From Rhodospirillaceae bacterium UBA6219 (GTDB lineage: Bacteria; Pseudomonadota; Alphaproteobacteria; Rhodospirillales; Magnetospirillaceae), in NCBI GenBank assembly GCA_002435715.1, contig DISD01000079.1, positions 49,402-113,401 on the forward strand: a DNA stretch of 64,000 nucleotides, given 5' to 3'. Of the stretch, positions 62,101 to 64,000 are shown piece after piece (within the stretch, counting starts at the first letter, position 1; the number at the start of each line of letters is the position of its first letter). Below the pieces are notes generated by a model. That model had not been told where the DNA came from. It ran no database searches and saw nothing but the letters and a program-made list of their open reading frames with translations. The position numbers were made by a program, and so were the translations under genes.

Positions 62101-62664
62101 TCGGGTTCGGCCTCGGTCTATCAGGAAATCGCCAATTCGGTGGTTCTGTCCAACGATACCGGCACCTTGGAAGCGGGTACCCGTACTTTCGAGATCAGCC
62201 TTTATGACAGCACCGGCGATGCGGACAGTCTGACCACCGACGCCACCTTGTCGGGCAATGTCACCCTGGCCGACGACGCCCTGGGCGACGTGCGCTGGGG
62301 CGTGGACGGCACCGATCTGGGTGACGACATCAAAGTCATCCTGACCGGGTCTTCCACCGCCGAAGCCAATGGGGCGCTGTCCAATTACATCAACGGATCG
62401 GGTGTCGATACCTTGTCCCTGGAACAGACCAGCGGCGAGCACGGCTGGGTGTTCACCATCGACGACAACGACCACAGCAAGGTCACCGCCACCTCCACCG
62501 ATGACAACCACTTCGTCGTCCATATCGACGCCAATGTGAATGCCGAGGTTACTTCCGACGGTGATCTGGTGTTCAACGGCGACGCGTCGGGGGCCATCAC
62601 TTTCGACGACAATTCCACCATCCACTTCGCCCATATCGAGCGATTGTCCAACGGTTTGCCGTAA
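50176..62664 (+). CDS. Giant type I-secreted repeat adhesin (4162 residues)
   Basis: The 4162-residue protein has no Sec signal. Residues 1-197 are acidic and Pro/Ala-rich (VIPPPPVVPPVPDNPPVAQT). From about 198 on are tandem cadherin/VCBS-like beta-sandwich domains of about 100 residues, with calcium-type motifs of the form DTDGSE in about a dozen places (LVDTDGSETLYVYVTG). A nine-glycine hinge lies at 2928-2936, after which the domains differ. The end (ITFDDNSTIHFAHIERL) is like the C-terminal strands of type I substrates, though no RTX nonapeptide is obvious. The operon position after ABC-ABC-HlyD makes it the exported substrate; it is likely a cell-surface adhesin. GGAGG lies five bases before ATG 50176. 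Confidence 0.93.
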   Translation: MAEDNLNQPEADVTTHDGPEVSTFDALHLDGKGTDRLDDAEEQEMPEGSAGEKEDVKGFANVQSANRETFEKMQAGAPAEEGATPVGDQVISEVYTPSEPDNQVEVRFENPQPSFVPEQAAETEGNSPTGLRESVRPEPGREAERPVANGDGEDDGEDGAAAPAAAAPEVVPETVIPPPPVVPPVPDNPPVAQTPILTVTAVTGTEDVPTKLQITASTADSDNGAETLSSIQISGVPSYFEIVDSNGNTVGTLSGGVWTLSNPTQAQLDNLYLRNLDDDDDGDFSGTLNLTVTATSTDSGTTASTSAPLVVNIVAVADAPGLSVQDSAGMENTWIDLSINVVDKDVGVDNSESQTIYISGLRNGDTLRYTDGDGNVHVVTGNAVTNDADGLPDGTYFAVPAEYQSSVEIRPATNNSTDFNLTVYAKSVEDSNSDTAISGPQTIQVDVGVVDPSVSGSGSGNEDNWADLTLSANINQTDGTESITVYIEDLPAGAILRTSSGTVLTTTTYTDADGNTHTGYDVTAYRDASDGSIDGLQVGWDTSVAATTHLDDNISFNLRAVVRDNDTDDDTGEYRDTGTSVGSRAPDVSDVVTPVNVVIKAVADAPTLSASAIGVEDKWFSLDIQSSLVDQDGSETLSITVTGDPDNFTLRDGTTGTLYTAADNGNGTVTYTLTPAQLNNLQIKGGQDSDSDFNLVVKATATEGASDAETAVRSATTTQLVNVQVLSDADLPTITVVEDPVLVNEDQFVGLRDLISGTKAVQAWLGEQGATDGMGVSTDTSETLTFQLVAKDESRIWIDADGDGNQDSGEVTILHPGDSVSLTAAQVFGNLVKVGGVADWASSGSTDLVQFDIKVIATEANDSNDDTLESQLEAGLTRSGTAESGYETLSLYVEPQFDSATVTASNSGKEDQFVELGEDRIALTPTLVFTDTDGSEQPDPNGTTTITSTDEDMVGGDIYVNGVKLEPSSVTYAADGVTVVSKTWDVPNSTLTETSDNNWVMSGVTFQSERHQAGDANYSISVDVYDTQTSVTSSVTGTGTLSVAAIADTPLVSVSDVALTETAGVQAVDLSITPTLIDTDGSETLYVYVTGVPDGVTLNHGSLVASGTEVDGVTFTGTTYKLTQAELSGLQANLPAGYSDDFKLTVYSATEETTNGQSVVAGQGVAISTASTLDVEIGILDPILNVGSLVTTEDSYYALDNVTVTNPADDVTDSFAVTVSGLTSGFTLYQSDGNGGYVALSVNGDGSYTIPAGLIDADGHLSGVYIKGQSDSDADATFTLTLTKQDVDYGGSTSHEQDATIGGVNVQDKSVVSQVLTVTVNPVLDAVTVTGANSGVEDQHVEDTSARIALTPTVTFTDGDGSETPTTGGFITLSTSDSVMSQGTVYVMVNGSEVAVTPDGVYDDQHNLLASVSTSGGVTTWTFANSYLTEGTSNVWTLSGVTIQPERHDAGNASYNITVDVDDNGGAAAEATGTGTLVVAAIADTPLVSAQDISLTETAAAQSIDLTITPTLVDTDGSETLYVYVTGLPDGVTLNHGSPVASGTVVDGVTFTGTTYKLTQAQLVGLKANLPAGYSNDFQLSVYSATVETTNGQSVVAGQGVAISAVDTLNVEIGVLDPTITVGTLSTNEDTPLSLAGISITNPAHDATDTLTVSIEGLSPGFSLTTADGTALTANADGSYTIPSELVVNGTLSGVYLKGTSKSDADASFTVRAVKTDVDVGTTTEDDMGTAYQDSAQDVENVTVTVKAVANAPTLSASAIGVEDKWINLNISAGLVDTDGSENLTVEISGVPSGLNLYSPNTTVTQVTGSDGKVTYTIGPAESTAEMKTWLSDLRLIDLDPQSDYGQNNSDFTLTVKAIATEEASDPDQVATQTATTTKSVSVKIYGDADEPEVTVLEGATEASAVTIEEDQFYSLKTVLSGRSGEDVAATTTGLSLDGSETITYVIAPNAADEPVRVKIWNASKTEFAITELNTGDGSSANDSITVTAKQVLDGLVEVGGPANWGDDVIGFKITPIATEKDGDNLNSNGTSNPTEESKAQSSIAASNGFDSIADNNLSRSASATGDTQTFYLRIDPVVDETYISSSVTGEEDQVGGIPFTPVISLTDTDGSEKLTGNVDILVKQGTLNGHFELDDVTMVASGTTTVDGVTYDIYTVPGTSVTGTPTAGYTLDGVVFVPTEHSDLDVTYRIRSTTLDDKDGDGNGATYSTVTSEATLVVQAVADAPVLTIGSGGDVNGTLTVTGDENNGKPSYHGIELNLSAAMPDQDGSETLSNAELRNVPDGWTVSYYDGNGNYLGDAVKGVADAEGDYTWTLNTAYVKAGSGITVVLVPPVHADADAANVVFWAKTIEDTLNDGDNDDQVKVGSAESSVSFNVLVNAVADQPNLLVSNARVEEDHTVKLDIRGALIDTDGSETLTYQISGVPADASFVDANGNPVGTYSNGVWTFSASQVGDLYFKPGTDSNVDANLTVTAVATETNDNGTSADNVATKSANIQVIVIGKSDGALDQNGDAVTATSGNLTATGSEDQLIDPQLGNYTVADQDVALHRDQSETLSMVLWGIPSGVSLVLVDTNGHVVETSDYLKYVGTAADGTAQWSIAPEYLSMVRFSAPSNYAGTFDVKLRVITTEDDGNSLSVDKTLSVTVNPVADKAGVSITGTTTEDAWLAGGSDAGVAFGFSVDAGDKGGGNAVIGSGVAEQVTDVDVTVDVSELISKGGLAPSNLYVTFGGHTYTPTLVGDKWVIVINDVPVTPGTDVDVSGFKLFGVPEDWSDDVPVTLKVTVTDTLGSTVSTRTDDIDGSIRIVADADAPEFNIDLVNSDLDASNGLAVLNGTISVGDTDGSESMYLVISGVPNGVTIPGGINAGGGSWIVPSEDGSIENLTFNSSLMSGEHTLTITALVTDADPDGGSDTASGSTEVTIDFGTPSGGGGGGGGGSTITLKAATIGTLSGNEDGSISLSALSFDITDNDSGTNYSYTVDGSTVTNTVTGIDVGTLSVNLKLPDGWSLSGSTYYDPATDSYTIPYDLLSSVSITPPHDYAGSTYDLDIRGVVTTTSGLYDTDSGDNYEEVSIDVTAVADGASIAFETGSATEDHAVAVRLEISAQDVDYSEVLTNGTVTISIDDVSGHQPGTLSGAGVIDNGNGTYTLQLTQSQIDDFADSENGPVLVEGLTFTPDANFSGSVKIHFSTGVTDGADSTTSSSTLTINVGAVIDDTIITAGNVSGDEDTAIALNVSIAHQDLAGTGLWGSENASVVIGNVPAGAIIEGALNNGDGTWTVKASSLTISESGIQLNGVNYLPGQDDSTDHQLTITTYIFEKGNATPQVTTQNFWVNVNAVTDGATVNPADVTTTEDAVIGLDLGAQLLDVVGDSEATTITITGVPAGASFASSSTDFTHSGVGTAQLQSDGTYTWTFSSSEVKALGLMTGGLLYFKTEDNASGSWTMTVQASTQDMDSASDASQTTGAVVLSNSLSFTVTQTGVADAPLLSMTHAVTATEDNTQLLDITASLVDTDSETLSITLAGAPSDTVFYYQENGNWIAVHADNNGVWTIPGGTADSLSGIRMLTPSNYNGTFTLTVKAMASEDGTTALDSAAQSGTPQTIVVTVEAVNDAPTLDVTTGSGAGAGTHNSPIYVVPENPDPSVTNEIILSDVDSTVFSKMTMTIGGAGMAGTDSLALNGVADVDLGADGKLSVTIDGATVTVSWDQASHTLTFEGNASAEQYQDLAKSVSLSSSNGALADGQRVVTITAYDDHGASASDSATVTITGTATLTGDALGDVSFASDGTAILPASSVSGAEDATIALNLDMADAVGATQVVTITGIPEGTQFILADHSVVLSGAGGVTLQGSQLAGLSVNLNDWSGHATLVVSASIGGESLTESVDLSVTAGVTGTDPTGVVSGTVADPIHVVSGFTIADPSADLTGLTVTMNGAEMNDSLALSGLDLTLDGNGGLKVYGTDISVAYDTDNHTLTFTGSGSASVYQEIANSVVLSNDTGTLEAGTRTFEISLYDSTGDADSLTTDATLSGNVTLADDALGDVRWGVDGTDLGDDIKVILTGSSTAEANGALSNYINGSGVDTLSLEQTSGEHGWVFTIDDNDHSKVTATSTDDNHFVVHIDANVNAEVTSDGDLVFNGDASGAITFDDNSTIHFAHIERLSNGLP
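52867..55430 (+). repeat. Tandem duplication of a 427-residue block in the adhesin
   Basis: Two adjacent blocks of about 1281 bases (52867-54147 and 54148 to about 55430) code for close copies: ATVTASNSGKEDQ with VTVTGANSGVEDQ, and the long matches DTDGSETLYVYVTG and VDGVTFTGTTYKLTQA. They are flanked by a second pair of related blocks (TLSASAIGVEDKW at about 52000 and 55440), so the layout is nested duplication. Confidence 0.85.
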
Positions 62665-62672
62665 GGACAAGA

Positions 62673-62704
62673 AAACCGCCCCGGGAAACCGGGGCGGTTT
62701 TTTT
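62673..62704 (+). terminator. Terminator of the adhesin operon
   Basis: AAACCGCCCCGG (62673-62684) pairs with CCGGGGCGGTTT (62689-62700) around a GAAA tetraloop, then TTTT. It directly follows the adhesin stop and is also adjacent to the stop of the convergent small gene. Confidence 0.93.
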
Positions 62705-62710
62705 AGGGGG

Positions 62711-62905
62711 TCAGTCGTAAAAGCCTTCCGGTGGGCGCATCATGCCGTCGCCGCCCAGTCTTTGCCCCGAAGCCAGGGCTTCCTCGCAATCGGTGACGAA
62801 GCTTTTGATGGCGGACAGGGCGCAATCCTCGGGGCTTCGTCCCAACCGGGAAGCCACGGAACGCAGGCGGTTTTCAAGATCGCGGTCAATGACAAGATCA
62901 AGCAT
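62711..62905 (-). CDS. Ribbon-helix-helix-like small protein
   Basis: The 64-residue protein starts with a strand-helix-helix pattern (MLDLVIDRDLENRLRSVASR, then SPEDCALSAIKSFVTDCEE) like small ribbon-helix-helix DNA-binding proteins, with a polar tail (RLGGDGMMRPPEGFYD). Such proteins are often antitoxins, but no toxin gene is beside it. ATG 62905 with GGGAAC seven bases upstream is preferred over an upstream GTG. It is divergent from the AraC gene, 85 bases away. Confidence 0.6.
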   Translation of the reverse strand: MLDLVIDRDLENRLRSVASRLGRSPEDCALSAIKSFVTDCEEALASGQRLGGDGMMRPPEGFYD

Positions 62906-62990
62906 GGCTGTGTTCCCGAAATTTGGCACGATCTGTCAGGCGCCTTGGGGACGTGCCGGATAACATGGTTCGCTCTTGACGGAGAAACCG

Positions 62991-63881
62991 ATGAATCCGA
63001 ACTACAAAGACCGCATCGCCTTGGTGATCGAACATATCCATAGCAATCTGGATGGCGATTTGCGCGTCGACGCGTTGTGCCGGCTGGCCAATTTTTCCAA
63101 ATACCATTTCCAGCGCCAATTCTTGGCGCTGACAGGAATGTCTGTCCACGGCTATGTCCATCTGGCGCGGATGACGCGGGCGGCGTCCTGGCTGGCTTTT
63201 CGTGGGAAACGTCGGGTGACGGACATTGCCTTCGATTGCGCCTATGAAAGCCCGGAAGCGTTCTCGCGGGCCTTTCGGCTGCATTACGGCATGTCCCCGA
63301 CAAAATTCCGTCAAGCCCCTGATTGGCCGTCCTTGCTCCGGGACGAGGAATCCTTGCGAAAGGCGACGACGCGCCGGCGCGGTGACGGTTCCGACACCCT
63401 CTATCGGGTGGAAATCCAGCAGCGTCCCGACGTGCCGGTGGGCGTGCTGCGTCATGTCGGTCCGCCAGCTGAACTGGGCGAAACGCTGCGTCGTTTCATT
63501 CAGTGGCGGCGTCAGGCCGGGGTGCCGCCGTGGATCAGCGCCACTTTCAACTTGCTTTATGACGATCCGTTGGATGTCGGCCCCGACGACTTTCGGCTGG
63601 ATCTGTGCGCCGCGTGCCCCGGGCCGGTGGCGGATAATCCCTTTCGGGTGGAGCCGGCGGTCATTCCTGGCGGAAGGTGGGCCGCCTTGCCGTATCGGGG
63701 CGGTGACGACGCTTTACGGCAGGCCGCGTCCCATCTGTACGGGCGATGGCTGCCGCAAAGCGGAGAAAGCATCCGCGATTTTCCTTTGACGCTGGAACGC
63801 CGGACATTTTTCCCCGATATGCCGGAATGCGATGCCGAAAGCATTCTGTTTCTGCCCTTGGCGGAAAGTGCCGATGCATAG
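62991..63881 (+). CDS. AraC-family regulator with GyrI-like domain
   Basis: The 296-residue protein begins with an AraC/XylS double helix-turn-helix (IEHIHSNLDGDLRVDALCRL; ANFSKYHFQRQFLALTGMS; RRVTDIAFDCAYESPEAFSR), placed at the N-terminus, and ends with a GyrI-like/effector-binding domain (about 135-290: VEIQQRPDVPVGVLRHVG; GGRWAALPYRGGDD). The layout is as in the Rob/SbmC class, which binds small drugs or metabolites. ATG 62991 with GGAG six bases before. Target genes unknown; the divergent small gene is one candidate. Confidence 0.93.
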   Translation: MNPNYKDRIALVIEHIHSNLDGDLRVDALCRLANFSKYHFQRQFLALTGMSVHGYVHLARMTRAASWLAFRGKRRVTDIAFDCAYESPEAFSRAFRLHYGMSPTKFRQAPDWPSLLRDEESLRKATTRRRGDGSDTLYRVEIQQRPDVPVGVLRHVGPPAELGETLRRFIQWRRQAGVPPWISATFNLLYDDPLDVGPDDFRLDLCAACPGPVADNPFRVEPAVIPGGRWAALPYRGGDDALRQAASHLYGRWLPQSGESIRDFPLTLERRTFFPDMPECDAESILFLPLAESADA

Positions 63882-63920
63882 TTCTTGATTTTATCGGCGA
63901 TCCGGGGAAAAAACGCGGCC

Positions 63921-64000
63921 ATGACTTCGCTCGCTCAAGAATCGGCCCAGCGCCGCACCTTCGCCATCATCTCCCACCCCGACGCGGGCAAGACCACGCT
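63921..64000 (+). CDS. prfC: Peptide chain release factor 3, 5' fragment
   Basis: Only the first 26 codons are in the window: a start ATG at 63921, then RRTFAIISHPDAGKTTL. That is the RF3 G1 GTPase motif (SHPDAGKTT). RF3 is a GTPase that recycles RF1 and RF2 after translation termination. The gene runs past the window edge and has no ribosome binding site I would call strong. Confidence 0.88.
   Translation, partial: MTSLAQESAQRRTFAIISHPDAGKTT

Noticed and set aside
54799..62670. A 2623-residue open frame opposite the adhesin
   Set aside because: Long antisense frames are expected opposite a GC-rich, periodic repeat gene; composition (Gly, His, Asp, Val) is that of a mirror frame and there is no ribosome binding site.
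62711..62905. Toxin-antitoxin pair
   Set aside because: The antitoxin-like gene has no toxin gene beside it; neighbours are the adhesin and an AraC regulator.

Overview
The window reads as chromosomal DNA of a GC-rich, chemotactic, respiring alphaproteobacterium. The nearest match I can argue for is Rhodospirillales, in the style of Magnetospirillum. Supporting content: three MCP-type signalling proteins, cytochrome c' beside a b561-type cytochrome, an NADP isocitrate dehydrogenase, a bactofilin/M23 pair, a MoxR/DUF58/BatA-like cluster, PhaJ- and phasin-like proteins, and many GTG/TTG starts. Genus level is inference. No tRNA, rRNA, CRISPR array or replication origin was seen.

Layout. 1-2100: a small exported protein, then an isolated phage-capsid gene pair with its own terminator. 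2.1-5.0 kb: a soluble MCP-like coiled-coil protein, a DUF2934 protein, and bactofilin overlapping an M23 peptidase. 5.1-11.7 kb: a tightly overlapped minus-strand operon (MoxR ATPase, DUF58, BatA/DUF4159 protein, amidotransferase-like membrane protein). 11.7-14.2 kb: DUF1285, CoA-type Nudix hydrolase and CCA-adding enzyme, all overlapping. 14.2-22.9 kb: PhaJ-like hydratase, a frameshifted chemoreceptor, small envelope proteins, a Sel1-repeat protein, pterin carbinolamine dehydratase, a zincin and a Lon-family protease. 23-30.2 kb: icd, cytochrome c'/b, a LysM protein, psd-pssA and an OmpA-family protein. 30.2-34.7 kb: a possible structured RNA, an IS481-family element inserted exactly in a stop codon, an SGNH hydrolase, a glycosyltransferase and glutamate racemase.

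34.97-43.13 kb: six overlapping plus-strand genes that look like an uncommon sensory system. They encode a membrane sensor, a sensor fused to an MFS transporter, a Tat-exported ABC-type binding protein with no permease or ATPase, a formyltransferase-like protein, a sensor/HAMP/PP2C phosphatase fused to an anti-sigma-type kinase domain, and a STAS antagonist. A phasin-like protein and a soluble MCP follow. This is the best candidate for an undescribed system.

44.4-62.7 kb: a 34-residue membrane protein, then a type I secretion operon of two unusual ABC subunits, an HlyD-type adaptor and a 4162-residue repeat adhesin. The operon's first Shine-Dalgarno sequence lies in a hairpin. 62.7-64 kb: a ribbon-helix-helix-like protein, an AraC/GyrI-type regulator and the start of prfC, cut by the window edge.
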